Positions 34,118-42,580 of a DNA stretch of 53,126 nt are shown in pieces (the first letter of the stretch is position 1; the number at the start of each line of letters is the position of its first letter). The stretch lies in the NCBI GenBank assembly GCA_030432565.1, contig JAUIGV010000036.1, forward strand, positions 1 through 53,126, read 5' to 3'. The notes beneath the pieces were generated by a model. The model was given only the letters and a program-made list of their open reading frames with translations, made no database searches and was not told the DNA's origin. The DNA is from Verrucomicrobiia bacterium. GTDB taxonomy: Bacteria > Verrucomicrobiota > Verrucomicrobiia > Verrucomicrobiales > Akkermansiaceae. Made by a program: the position numbers and the translations under genes.

Positions 34118-35620
34118 TTAGTAGCGGCCGAGGTCTTGTTTGATGCGGCGGCGTTCTTTGCGGTGGCCGATCTGGCGGATTTGTTTTGGGGTGAGTTGTT
34201 CTTCGTCGCGGCGCTTTTTGCCGCCGGCCATGATGGAGCCGAGGGGTTTGATTTCAGCAACGATGGTGGCGAGGTCGAATTCCCGGATCTGGGTTTTGAT
34301 GGCCTCGGGGTCTTTGTAAGCGACCGGGGTTTCGGAGAGGTCGGGCTTTCCGTTGAACCAGCGGACATCGATGTTGCGGGTGTGGTGTTCAATGAGGTGA
34401 CGACGGTGGTCGGCGGACCGATGTTTCTTGAGGAGAGCGGTTCGGGAGAGGTTGCGCCCGGCCCCGTGGGGAGCGAAGGAATGGAAGGCGGGGTTGTCGT
34501 TTCCAAGAACAATCAGGATGGGGGCAGCCATGTTGAGCGGGATCAGTCCGAGCAGAGGGCGGCCTTGGTCATCTTTCCAGGCCGGGGTGGCGCCTTTGCC
34601 GTGGAAGAAGGTATTGCCCCGTTTCCAGACGAAGTTGTGCTCGTTGCCGAAGCGCTCCACGGTCTCGGCGCCGACGCGGTCGAGGAAGCGATTGTGGATG
34701 GCTTCGTGATTGGCTCGGGTCCAGCGGGAGACGTATTGGAGGGCTTCCCAGTAGTCCTGGCCTTCGGGTGAGTCGGCGTCGAGCCAAGCGGTTTCGCGTG
34801 GAAAGCGGGGGCCTTTTTTGGCGGTGTTCTTGATGGCGGCGTCGAGCCCGCGTTTGTAGAGGTGGGAGCCAAGGCTGCGGGAGCCATGGTGGGTCACGAG
34901 GGCGCGGAGGGTTCCCCGGAAAGTCTGGAAGAGATCGTGGCCGACGGCTTGAAACTGCGCGGCAATTTCATCGGTGATTTCAATTTCTCCGATGAAGGCG
35001 AAGTGGTTGCCATCGCCCTGGTCGGCGATGTGAATGACGGCGCGCTCGCGGAGGGATTTGAGGAAACGATTCTCCCAGACCGGTTCGTTGAGGACCGGGT
35101 GGTGGACGAGGTCATCGAAGTGACGCCCACCGGGTCCAAAGCGGGTTGAGGTGGTGAGGGCATCGAGTTCGGCCTTCACGGAAGTACGAGGTTCATAGAA
35201 GGTTGCGAACATGGAGCAGCAGATGTCGGCCGAGTGGGCGGCGGGGATGATGGCATTCTCCACCGCGATGACCCCGCCGACGGGGATGTCGGCGGGGGCG
35301 GGGCCGGTGGGGCAGGCATCGGGCATGACGGAGCCTCCGCTAATCACCGGGGTGCGGAGGAGGGTCTCCATCTTGGCACGGACTTTGGTGAGGTTTGCTT
35401 TTTCCTCTTTGGTCTCCGCGTGAATGGCCTCGCCAAAGGGGACGGGTTTTTCACGCATTTCGAAAAGGGGAGGGGGATCTCCAAACTCCCGCTTGAGGAG
35501 TTTGAAGAGGTATTTCCGGCTGACGATGCCACGGGCGTTGAGATCGGCGATCATGTCGAGCATGTCGTCGATTTGCGGCCCGGGCCGGTAGCCGGCTTTG
35601 ATGAGGTCTTTGGCATTCAT
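34118..35620 (-). CDS. rtcB: RtcB family RNA-splicing/repair ligase
   Basis: A 500-residue RNA ligase that joins 2',3'-cyclic-phosphate or 3'-phosphate ends to 5'-OH ends using GTP and manganese. Ligands seen: D132 and C135 in SADICCSM, GDGNHF (202-207), His244/245 in THHGSRSLG, and the guanylylated His385 in PHGAGRNLSR. Length is typical of the bacterial group. The C-terminal tail is very basic (GHRKERRRIKQDLG). Its ATG overlaps the stop of the upstream HNH gene by 4 bases, so the two are translationally coupled. No RtcA cyclase or RtcR regulator is nearby. It acts on broken tRNA or mRNA in the cytoplasm; the target here is not known. Confidence 0.95.
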   Translation of the reverse strand: MNAKDLIKAGYRPGPQIDDMLDMIADLNARGIVSRKYLFKLLKREFGDPPPLFEMREKPVPFGEAIHAETKEEKANLTKVRAKMETLLRTPVISGGSVMPDACPTGPAPADIPVGGVIAVENAIIPAAHSADICCSMFATFYEPRTSVKAELDALTTSTRFGPGGRHFDDLVHHPVLNEPVWENRFLKSLRERAVIHIADQGDGNHFAFIGEIEITDEIAAQFQAVGHDLFQTFRGTLRALVTHHGSRSLGSHLYKRGLDAAIKNTAKKGPRFPRETAWLDADSPEGQDYWEALQYVSRWTRANHEAIHNRFLDRVGAETVERFGNEHNFVWKRGNTFFHGKGATPAWKDDQGRPLLGLIPLNMAAPILIVLGNDNPAFHSFAPHGAGRNLSRTALLKKHRSADHRRHLIEHHTRNIDVRWFNGKPDLSETPVAYKDPEAIKTQIREFDLATIVAEIKPLGSIMAGGKKRRDEEQLTPKQIRQIGHRKERRRIKQDLGRY

Positions 35621-36204
35621 GATGCAGGGAGGAAGTGCGACCAGTCGTTGATCTGGTGCTTGTTTTTGATGAAGTGGGTGATGGGCATTTCGGGTGGCCT
35701 GACAGGCTGCCGAAGAAGCTTGAGTCCGGCTTCCCGCGGGGTGCGGTCGGCCTTGCGGTTGTTTACTTTTTTGTCGGAGAGGACGCAGTTTTCCCAGGAG
35801 GTTTCGCCTCCACGCGAGCTGGGAAGAACGTGGTCCACGTTGGCTTCGGAAAGGGTGAGCTTTCGTCCGGTGTATTGGCAGCGTCCGCCGTCCCGTTCGA
35901 AGAGTCCTTGCAGTCCGAACTTGAGCCGCTTTCGGGGCACGCGGTCGAACTTGCTCAGGATGACCACGGTGGGGATGCGGATTTTTCCGTGGGTGGTGCC
36001 GATGGAGGCATCGCCTTCCCGGATGGGAAGCTTTCGCCAGTCGGCCCAGTTGAGCGGAACCATCCAGTCGGGCCCCTGAATATCGAGGCCGGTGACTTGA
36101 TCATTCATCATGGCGCCGAGGACTTCGGCCGGGCTGGTGGCGGTGAGAGCGAGCCAGTTCCGGTTGAGGACCAGGACGGTGGATTTGTGGAGGTGCGAGG
36201 ACAT
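35617..36204 (-). CDS. HNH endonuclease domain protein
   Basis: A 195-residue protein with an N-terminal domain (VLVLNRNWLALTATSPAEVL, VPLNWADWRKLPI) and a C-terminal HNH nuclease fold. RCQYTGRKLTLSEANVDHVL supplies the Cys and the DH pair (D124 H125), WENCVLSDKKVNNRKADRTP the Asn/His region, and NNRKADRTP is a common HNH signature. This is a widespread stand-alone bacterial HNH family with no known target. It has no RuvC domain, so it is not IscB. It overlaps rtcB by 4 bases, which suggests that a nuclease and an RNA end-joining enzyme are made together. A structured leader with its own terminator lies upstream. Confidence 0.88.
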   Translation of the reverse strand: MSSHLHKSTVLVLNRNWLALTATSPAEVLGAMMNDQVTGLDIQGPDWMVPLNWADWRKLPIREGDASIGTTHGKIRIPTVVILSKFDRVPRKRLKFGLQGLFERDGGRCQYTGRKLTLSEANVDHVLPSSRGGETSWENCVLSDKKVNNRKADRTPREAGLKLLRQPVRPPEMPITHFIKNKHQINDWSHFLPAS

Positions 36205-36248
36205 TGTTTACATGGTGTGAAGGTTGGGTGGTTGAGGTGAGCGGACAC

Positions 36249-36279
36249 AAAAAAGCCCTGCTCCGGAGTGGGGCAGGGC
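36249..36279 (-). terminator. Terminator/attenuator in the leader of the HNH-rtcB operon
   Basis: On the minus strand GCCCTGC, an 11-base loop and GCAGGGC are followed by six T residues, 45 bases upstream of the HNH start. As nothing is encoded directly upstream on this strand, it either ends a small RNA or attenuates the HNH-rtcB operon. Confidence 0.75.
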
Positions 36280-36320
36280 GGAAGACGCGATCAGGAAAAA
36301 GTGTGATCTCAGACCCTGCA

Positions 36321-36422
36321 ATGAACGATGAAGATGTGCCCTGTCATAGCCGGTGATCCGACACTCAGCACACCATTAGTGAGCTGGGTTTTGCAGGACA
36401 GGGCGAGGTGACGTTCGTTCAT
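36321..36422 (-). ncRNA. Candidate structured leader or small RNA upstream of HNH-rtcB
   Basis: A nested inverted repeat covers about 100 bases. The outer arms ATGAACGA (36321-36328) and TCGTTCAT (36415-36422) and the inner arms GCCCTGTC (36338-36345) and GACAGGGC (36397-36404) are both perfect. A competing pair, CCTGCA (36314-36319) and TGCAGG (36392-36397), shares bases with the inner arm. On the minus strand it is followed by the terminator at 36249-36279, whose GCCCTGC arm can also pair with the TGCAGGG element. That is the layout of an attenuator or riboswitch. No known RNA family is recognised, and the strand is inferred from the terminator. Confidence 0.45.
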
Positions 36423-36767
36423 GGCAGGTTGTGGTTCGGGCGGGACGCTGAAGATTGCAACCGGATCAGTCAACGAAATGCTGCCGAAAATGATTTATCA
36501 AGAAATCGTGATTCGTTGGAAGTTGGCGATAGAGTTTCGCACCGGGTGGTGGTCTCACGTCAGTATCGTGTTCGAGATGGAGGCTGGACCTGGTGTTTGT
36601 GGCTGGGTGATCCGATTTTTGGTTGGTTTTCTTTCGCAATTTTGGAATTATGAGCGCCGGACTGCGAATGACTGGTGAAAGAGCGGAGGCCCGGAGTCCG
36701 GAACACCTGGGTCTCGATTCCAAGCCTCTTCACCGGCTTCCAGAAAATCTTCCTACCACCATAAAAA
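36423..36767. other. Intergenic region before the porin gene
   Basis: This holds no convincing gene. Two overlapping short frames (about 81 and 85 codons, plus strand) have no family features and end before the porin. The promoter of the porin gene at 36768, and probably that of the minus-strand leader, must lie here, but no clear -35/-10 pair stands out. Confidence 0.5.
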
Positions 36768-38033
36768 ATGAACAACAACATCACTAAAATCCTGTCGCTT
36801 GGAGCCTGTGCCTTCACCATGACGCCTGCATTGGCTGACTTAATCACGGATGACATTTTCCCGAGTGAGTGGCTGCTTGATACAAAGTTGGATTATTCCA
36901 AGGAGGTCCTCAACCAGCAACAGACCATCGTCAACAAGTCACAGTTTATCCTGGAATCTTATCGGGATGGCTTGCTTGAGACCGGGAAGATTTACCTCTC
37001 GGGTCACGCGGTGTATTCCCACTATCAGGAGCGGACTGATACGGCGGGGAAGTTCCCAATTCTGGGCCGCTTTCCCGGAGCTGCCGATGGCCAGCATACG
37101 AGCGGGAAACATGGCCATGAGGATGTTCTGGATGTGGCGGCGGTTAGCTTGACCTATGCACCGACCGATTGGGCGCGTGTTTTTGTCCGGGGGATTTACA
37201 CCGACCTTCAATTCCCTCGTCAGGAGAACGCGCAGATCCGGGAGGCTTTTGTGACCTTTGGCGATCTTTCGAAGACGCCGTGGTATTTGTCGGTGGGTAA
37301 GATGGCCGTCAACTTTGGTAACCAGGGGGCCTACAATCCGATCACTCACTCGGTAAACAATCACTTTTATCAGGCCGACACGAGGGACGTCGCTGCTGAG
37401 TTGGGTTATATGGCTGACAATTGGCGGGTGGCCTTCACGGCGATGAATGGAGGTCGCCAACTCCGGGTGGCGGATACCCCGGATGGGAGCTTTCTGAGCA
37501 ATTTCGCGATCAGCGGACAGTATGACTTTGAGGTGGCGGACTGGGATGTCTCGGTGGGTGGCGGCTATCTTTACTCGAGCATTTACGACACTGATAATGC
37601 GAATCACCCGGGTGTGAATTCCAATCCACAAACCACTCGTCAACGAAATGGAGTGGTCAATGCGTGGACCGAGTGGAAGAACGGGCCGGTTTCCCTGATG
37701 GCGGAGATCAGCCAAAACGAGCGCCATTGGCCGGCCAGCAACGCCACGGTCCAGGCCATCACGCTGGGTGCGGCGTATGATGTTGAGATTTGCGAAAAAC
37801 CGACGCGCTTCGCACTGGTTTACGGTCGTGGCAAGCTCGGGGATCAGGGCGATGAGTTTGAGCACCTTCAGCAGGTGGCGGCGAGTGTGGAGACTTTTGT
37901 GACTCCGAATTTTGCGCTGAGTATGGAGTATGTTTACAACCGCAGTTTCATCCCTCTCATCATGCTTGATCGGGTTGCGGATCGGGATGTTGACACCAAT
38001 ACTTTTATTTTCAGCGGGCGCTTCTTTTTCTAG
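36768..38033 (+). CDS. Outer-membrane beta-barrel protein, LbtU-like porin family
   Basis: A 421-residue protein with a signal peptide (MNNNITKILSLGACAFTM then TPALA), a short helical segment with VNKSQFILESYRDGLLE, and about 14-16 alternating amphipathic strands such as GKIYLSGHAVYSH, DWARVFVRGIYTDLQF, PWYLSVGKMAVNFGNQGAYN and FALSMEYVYNRSF. The end IFSGRFFF has the terminal aromatic residue required for barrel insertion. The NFGN...PIT pattern resembles LbtU-type siderophore porins, which import iron-chelate. That family call is from memory, so it could also be a general substrate porin. It stands alone on the plus strand and converges with the small HExxH gene. Confidence 0.75.
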   Translation: MNNNITKILSLGACAFTMTPALADLITDDIFPSEWLLDTKLDYSKEVLNQQQTIVNKSQFILESYRDGLLETGKIYLSGHAVYSHYQERTDTAGKFPILGRFPGAADGQHTSGKHGHEDVLDVAAVSLTYAPTDWARVFVRGIYTDLQFPRQENAQIREAFVTFGDLSKTPWYLSVGKMAVNFGNQGAYNPITHSVNNHFYQADTRDVAAELGYMADNWRVAFTAMNGGRQLRVADTPDGSFLSNFAISGQYDFEVADWDVSVGGGYLYSSIYDTDNANHPGVNSNPQTTRQRNGVVNAWTEWKNGPVSLMAEISQNERHWPASNATVQAITLGAAYDVEICEKPTRFALVYGRGKLGDQGDEFEHLQQVAASVETFVTPNFALSMEYVYNRSFIPLIMLDRVADRDVDTNTFIFSGRFFF

Positions 38034-38055
38034 GTTGGGAACACCATTGGCGGGG

Positions 38056-38517
38056 CTATCTTCGTGACTCGTTGCGGGCTTCGCGTTCCATCTCGCAATC
38101 GGAGTAACCGTCGGTGAGGCACTGAAAAAGATAGCGGCGCAGGAACTCGAAAATTGATCCGGCCTGCTGGTATTGGCGGGTGTGAATCAGTTCGTGTTTC
38201 ACAGTTTCGTTGGGGTCTCTCAACTGATCGGAAAGGTAGATGCCGTTCCGCAGGCTCAATCCCGCGAGGTGGATGCAGGGGAAGCCTCGCTTGTCGAGAA
38301 AGCGGCGGACAAACATGGGAGCGGGAAGGGGAATGACGGAGGTGGAGAGGAAGCGAGCTTTCCCGGGATTGGCGATTCCAGCTTGGCGGGCCCAGTCGAG
38401 TAGACCGGGGTTGAGCGGGGTGCCCTTCGACAGAAGGCGGGCTTCATGACAGGCAAGCCAGGGAGTGCCGAGCGCGGCTCCGGCGATCGCGAGAAGATGG
38501 GCCGGAAGCGAGTGCAT
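38056..38517 (-). CDS. Small HExxH motif protein coupled to pabB
   Basis: A 153-residue protein. The N-terminal region is weakly hydrophobic (LPAHLLAIAGAALGTPWL), and the C-terminal half has KHELIHTRQYQQAGSIFEFL, with the zinc-peptidase-type HExxH and a possible third ligand in the following DCEMEREARNE. The GIYLSDQLRDPNETVKHELI layout is shared with many uncharacterised bacterial proteins that have a relic metalloprotease motif. The start ATG at 38517 shares a base with the pabB stop (TGATG), so it is translated by re-initiation. The link to folate synthesis may be positional only. Confidence 0.7.
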   Translation of the reverse strand: MHSLPAHLLAIAGAALGTPWLACHEARLLSKGTPLNPGLLDWARQAGIANPGKARFLSTSVIPLPAPMFVRRFLDKRGFPCIHLAGLSLRNGIYLSDQLRDPNETVKHELIHTRQYQQAGSIFEFLRRYLFQCLTDGYSDCEMEREARNESRR

Positions 38518-39782
38518 CAGGAATCGAGGGCGAGGCGGACCCCGCGGGCCTTGTGCTCGGTTTCCTCGAACTCGGCAGCGGGATCTGAATCGGCCACGAT
38601 GCCGGCGCCGACGTGGTAGTCGAGGTGTCCGTTTTCGTGAATGAGGGTGCGGATGGCGATGTTGAACTGGGACTCGCCATTGAAGCCGAGGAAGCCGATG
38701 GCTCCGGTGTAAAGTCCGCGCGGGACGGGCTCGAGCTCGGCGATGATTTCGGTGGCGCGTTTTTTGGGAGCGCCGGTGATGGAGCCACCCGGGAAGCAAG
38801 CGGCGAGGGCGGAGAGTTGGGTGTGTTCCCGCGCGAGGGTGCCGCGAATGGTGGAGACGAGGTGGTGGACGTGCTGCAGCTTTTCGAGTTGCAACATGTC
38901 GGTGACTTGCACGGATCCGAATTCGCAAACCTGGCCGATATCGTTGCGAAGGAGGTCGGTGATCATGACGAGTTCGGCGCGCTCTTTTTCGGAGCGTTGC
39001 AGATCGAAGGCGGAGCGTGAGTCGAGTTCGGGATCGGCAAAGCGCGGACGGGTTCCCTTGATGGGGCGGGTTTCAATTTCCAAGCCGGAGAAGCGGAGGA
39101 AGGTTTCAGGTGAGGACGAGAGGACTTCGCGGCCATCCAGATTGAGGTAGGAGGCGGTGGGTGCCGGGGAGGAATTACGAAGCTTATCGTACAAGGAGAG
39201 AAGGCCCAGGGGAGCCCGGCATCTGGCGCGGATCCGGCGGGAGAGGTTGACCTGGTAGATGTCACCGGCGGCGATGTATTCCTTGATCGTTTTGACGGCC
39301 TCGATAAATTCATTTTGAGGGAGGGAGTCTTCCCAGCTGCCGAGAGTGAAGTCGTTGGCGGTTTCCTTTTGGCGGATCTGGCTGGAGAGATTCCCGATTT
39401 CCCACCACTCACCGGATTGGTGATGAAAGACGAGGAGCTCGGGGTAGATCCCGAAGGTAAATTGGCCGTTGTAGTCGACCCACCCGCAGGCTCCGCCGGT
39501 GGGGAATCCATAGTCGGGGGCGGAGGTCAGCGCCCTTTTTTTCAGGGCGTGTTCGAGTTCCGAGGAATTTGAGAGGTGCCCGCGGATGATTTCAAGAGGC
39601 CGGGCTCCGATAATCGAGAGGGGAGGGGCGTGTTTCGAGGGGAGGTTTCCGGCGGTGTCGAAGAAAACGAGCCCGGGGAGATGGGCCAGGCCCTTTGCCA
39701 CTTCATCCGGCCCTGCCGTGAGTGCGGCGGGCCTGGGGCTGGGGTGAGGGCTGGTTTTCATGGGATTCAGGCTCGTTGACAT
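38517..39782 (-). CDS. pabB: Aminodeoxychorismate synthase component I
   Basis: A 421-residue enzyme that converts chorismate and ammonia to 4-amino-4-deoxychorismate for folate. It has the ADIC/ADC-type chorismate fold: GDIYQVNLSRRIRA, LSSSPETFLRFSG, PIKGTRPRFADPELDSR, the metal- and substrate-binding FPGGSITGAPKKRATEIIAE and YTGAIGFLGFNG. PIKGTRPR contains the Lys that separates PabB from TrpE (PIAGTR). Component II (PabA) is not adjacent. A second ATG seven codons on (39761) is an alternative start. It faces away from the next plus-strand gene, so the promoters of both lie in the short interval near 39,783-39,814. Confidence 0.93.
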   Translation of the reverse strand: MSTSLNPMKTSPHPSPRPAALTAGPDEVAKGLAHLPGLVFFDTAGNLPSKHAPPLSIIGARPLEIIRGHLSNSSELEHALKKRALTSAPDYGFPTGGACGWVDYNGQFTFGIYPELLVFHHQSGEWWEIGNLSSQIRQKETANDFTLGSWEDSLPQNEFIEAVKTIKEYIAAGDIYQVNLSRRIRARCRAPLGLLSLYDKLRNSSPAPTASYLNLDGREVLSSSPETFLRFSGLEIETRPIKGTRPRFADPELDSRSAFDLQRSEKERAELVMITDLLRNDIGQVCEFGSVQVTDMLQLEKLQHVHHLVSTIRGTLAREHTQLSALAACFPGGSITGAPKKRATEIIAELEPVPRGLYTGAIGFLGFNGESQFNIAIRTLIHENGHLDYHVGAGIVADSDPAAEFEETEHKARGVRLALDS

Positions 39783-39814
39783 GGCCTGTCTGTTTTCTTA
39801 GACTCGCGCTCCTG

Positions 39815-40993
39815 ATGAAGAATTCACGACCCTCCCGCAAGCCCAATTTGGGGATGTTTCACGTCTCATGCTGGGTCCTCGGTTTGGCGGCCTTTGTACA
39901 ATTGATGTCGGTGGGTGTTGCTCTGGCATTTCAAAACCAGCGGACTCCCGAGCCTGAAGAGCGGATTGTGAAGGAATATGTGGTGGTGCCGGCCGCGCGC
40001 ACGGCGCCTGTGACTGTGGCTCCCCAGAAGCCCAAGCCGATCGCGGTGGTGCCGCCAACGTCTCTTCCCGAGTTGAAAAAGGTGCTTCCTGATCTGGAGT
40101 CGGTGGCCAGGTTCGCTGAAGAGGATGTCCTGAGTCTTCCGCCACCGGTTTTGGATCCGGTTGTTGAGGCGCTCTTAAAGGAGGCCCGCAAGGCCCGGGT
40201 GGGAGGCGATCTTTTGTTGTCCCTGACGAAGTTGCAGGAGGCCGAGCTTAGGGAGCCCAGGGATCCCAACGTCCTTTACGGGCTCGGTGCGACTTACGAG
40301 GCTTTTGGGATCTTCGACAAGGCACGGGATTATTATTACGGGGTGTTCAAGTTGGGCCCTGACGCCGGGTCACTTTTCGAGAAAGCGAGCTTCAAGGTCG
40401 CGCAGGGTTTGGTGCCTGATGTGAAGGATCTGGCCCGTCTGGGCTGGGGGCGGATGACCAATCCGAGCCAGGAGGCCAACGGGGAGCGCCGAACCTTGAT
40501 TTTGCCGGTGGAGGTTGATACCAGCAAGGATTTCGATCCCATGCTGTTCACTCCCAGGGTGCGTTTTTACGAGGATAAGGACGGGCAAATAGGCCAGGCC
40601 ATCATTCAGCAGGGTGATTCCGGAAGTGAATGGGTGACGGGGGTCGCCGACTGGAAAGATGGAGAGGAAATCGCCGAGGTCTGGTATTTTGTTCCGGATC
40701 AGGATCCTGCGACCGGTCTTTTGTTCGGCCAGCGAAAATTTTACGGTTTTGTCGCCGAGCTCTATTATGACGGGCGTTTGATTGATATTCGGGCGCAGCC
40801 CCGCACCCTGCTTCGCGAGGGAGGTGGTGAATCCACGATGGAGGAGTTGCAGCGCGAACTTGATAATCTTGACGGTCTGGATCTCGAGGATCTGAGCGAA
40901 GGAGATTCGCTCCTGCCCAAACTTAATCTGCCCTTTCCCGAGCCTGAAGAAGAGCCGGAGCCCAAACCGGAGTTGCCTGACGAAGGGAACTAA
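39815..40993 (+). CDS. Membrane-anchored TPR-like protein, unknown
   Basis: A 392-residue protein. A single N-terminal membrane anchor (VLGLAAFVQLMSVGVALAFQ) is followed by a Pro-rich linker (VAPQKPKPIAVVPPTSLPEL) and TPR-like helices (ALLKEARKARVGGDLLLSLT then KLQEAELREPRDPNVLYGLG). A beta-rich domain follows (RTLILPVEVDTSKDFDPMLF) and the end is acidic and Pro-rich. The ATG at 39815 starts just before the anchor; the frame extends 31 codons upstream into pabB. It precedes the pseudokinase gene by 26 bases, so the two are likely an operon. Conserved unknown families of this shape occur in Verrucomicrobia. No function can be stated. Confidence 0.65.
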   Translation: MKNSRPSRKPNLGMFHVSCWVLGLAAFVQLMSVGVALAFQNQRTPEPEERIVKEYVVVPAARTAPVTVAPQKPKPIAVVPPTSLPELKKVLPDLESVARFAEEDVLSLPPPVLDPVVEALLKEARKARVGGDLLLSLTKLQEAELREPRDPNVLYGLGATYEAFGIFDKARDYYYGVFKLGPDAGSLFEKASFKVAQGLVPDVKDLARLGWGRMTNPSQEANGERRTLILPVEVDTSKDFDPMLFTPRVRFYEDKDGQIGQAIIQQGDSGSEWVTGVADWKDGEEIAEVWYFVPDQDPATGLLFGQRKFYGFVAELYYDGRLIDIRAQPRTLLREGGGESTMEELQRELDNLDGLDLEDLSEGDSLLPKLNLPFPEPEEEPEPKPELPDEGN

Positions 40994-41019
40994 GTTATCC
41001 CCCTGTCATCGATCCGGAG

Positions 41020-42522
41020 ATGACATCAGGCGTCACGCGCAAGGAAGGCGATATCCTGGGGGATTATCGGCTCCGGTATGCGGTCAGCGAAGGGCAGTTC
41101 ACGCGAACCTGGGAAGGAGAGCAAATTTCAATGCAGCGTCTCGTAATGATCGAGATGTTGCGAAACAAGGTCGTCCAGCAACCCGGAGTGGTGGATTCCT
41201 TCATCTCCGATGTGCGGGCCAAGGCTCTGGTGACCCACCCCGGAATTGGCGCGGTTTACGAAGCGGTCACCAATGACGAGCACACTTTTTTCTCAAGGGA
41301 AAAGCTGGATGGCGAGAGTCTGGAATCACTTTACCAGTCAGGTGCCCGATTTTCTCCTTTGGAGATTGTCATCTTGCTGGGGCAGATTGCTGAGGCGATG
41401 TTGCACCTTGAAAATGAAAAGGTTGCCACGGTTGATTACGAACTTCACAACTTCATCGTCTCGGGCAAGGAGCATGCCAGAGTGATGAATCTGGCGGTCG
41501 AGGGAAAGCGCGATGAGCGGGTCGAAACCCGGACCAAGCAGCTCTTGGGCGGGGTTTTCGATGCGATGATCCGACCGGGACTGCCAGGTGCCACGCGGGT
41601 CAAGTCGCTCTGCAATTTCATGACCGATGTGAATCGACCGGTGCCTCTCACCTGGAAGCAGATTCTTGATTTGTGCCATCAGGTCCGCGAGCAATTGCAG
41701 GGCGGAGACAAGATCGAGCCTCCCGTCGCCAGCCCTCCGGTTTATGACGTGCAGGTGCCGTCCAAGATTGCGGCCTCCGTCTGGGCGCTGATCGGAGGAG
41801 TCGCTTTGATCAGCATTGTCATTCTTCTGATGGTTTTTTCCAAGGACAAGAAAAAGCCTGCTGCAGCCCCGACATTGGTCGAAACGAAGGCTTATCTTGA
41901 GATTCCCGCCGGGCGTTATCAGGTTCCGGGTCGGGGTGAGGTTTCGATTCGTGAGGGATTTTCGATGAGCCGGACCGAGGTGACTCTCGCCCAATACAAC
42001 GCCTTTCTCGAATTTCCCGATCATCGAAAATTTCAGCACCCCGATCAACCTGCTGCCAAGACAAGCCATGAGCCCAGCGAATGGGAGGTGGTTTGGCCGG
42101 CGGCCGTGAAAGGCGAGCCTTGGCGGGGCCGCGCGATGACAATCGAATGCCCGGTTATCGGGATCGATTGGTGGGATGCCTACGCCTACGCGCAATGGAG
42201 CCAGGGGCGTTTGCCGACGTTATCGGAGTGGTTGGTGGCTGCCGAACATGAGGGGAAGCCCCGCGGTGCCTCGGGGTGGGGGCCCGTGGGTCATGAGGAA
42301 ATCGATGTGACCGGAGTGGGATTTGCGGGAATGGCGGGGAGTGTTCGTGAGTGGACCGCAGAGCCCGAAATCAACCCGGACAATGCCTTGGCGCCGAAGT
42401 CCTACGTTGTCGCCGGCGCCTCATTTGAAGACCCGGATGGCGGGATTGCGGCCAGACTCTGGATTGACTCCCGAAGCACCCGGCGCAGTGATTTGGGGTT
42501 TCGCGTGATCGCAAAAAAGTGA
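41020..42522 (+). CDS. Pseudokinase - transmembrane - SUMF1/FGE-like domain protein
   Basis: A 500-residue protein. Residues about 12-230 follow the Ser/Thr kinase fold (GDYRLRYAVSEGQFTRTWEG at the start), but the nucleotide-binding Lys is Glu (LVMIEMLRNK), the HRD loop is replaced by TVDYELHNFIV, and no DFG is seen, so it is a pseudokinase. A single membrane segment (VWALIGGVALISIVILLMVF) follows at about 248-268. The C-terminal 200 residues form a formylglycine-generating-enzyme-type domain (IPAGRYQVPGRGEVSIREGF, RLPTLSEWLVAAEHEG, GMAGSVREWTAEP, DLGFRVIAKK). It lacks the Cys pair of true FGE, so it probably binds rather than oxidises. Likely a signalling or scaffold protein made with the TPR-like protein. 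Confidence 0.8.
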   Translation: MTSGVTRKEGDILGDYRLRYAVSEGQFTRTWEGEQISMQRLVMIEMLRNKVVQQPGVVDSFISDVRAKALVTHPGIGAVYEAVTNDEHTFFSREKLDGESLESLYQSGARFSPLEIVILLGQIAEAMLHLENEKVATVDYELHNFIVSGKEHARVMNLAVEGKRDERVETRTKQLLGGVFDAMIRPGLPGATRVKSLCNFMTDVNRPVPLTWKQILDLCHQVREQLQGGDKIEPPVASPPVYDVQVPSKIAASVWALIGGVALISIVILLMVFSKDKKKPAAAPTLVETKAYLEIPAGRYQVPGRGEVSIREGFSMSRTEVTLAQYNAFLEFPDHRKFQHPDQPAAKTSHEPSEWEVVWPAAVKGEPWRGRAMTIECPVIGIDWWDAYAYAQWSQGRLPTLSEWLVAAEHEGKPRGASGWGPVGHEEIDVTGVGFAGMAGSVREWTAEPEINPDNALAPKSYVVAGASFEDPDGGIAARLWIDSRSTRRSDLGFRVIAKK

Positions 42523-42580
42523 AGATCTCCGAAGTTCCTCCTAACAGTCGAAATCGTTGAGTTTTAAAGGAGAAATGGAC

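Noticed and set aside
36338-36404. tRNA-like 67-base stretch with matched ends
   Set aside because: No T-arm GTTC consensus, no plausible anticodon arm, and the inner arms extend into a larger nested repeat.
36205-36422. HEARO/omega RNA of an IscB system
   Set aside because: The adjacent HNH protein has no RuvC parts and is far too short for IscB; the RNA has none of the features I can recall of that class.
36484-36502. Partial Fur-box-like GAAAATGATTTATCAAG upstream of the porin
   Set aside because: It matches only part of the 19-bp consensus, is not palindromic enough, and lies about 270 bases from the start codon.
36408-36678. Two overlapping short plus-strand frames of 81 and 85 codons
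   Set aside because: No family features, no ribosome binding site, and neither composition nor position supports a gene.
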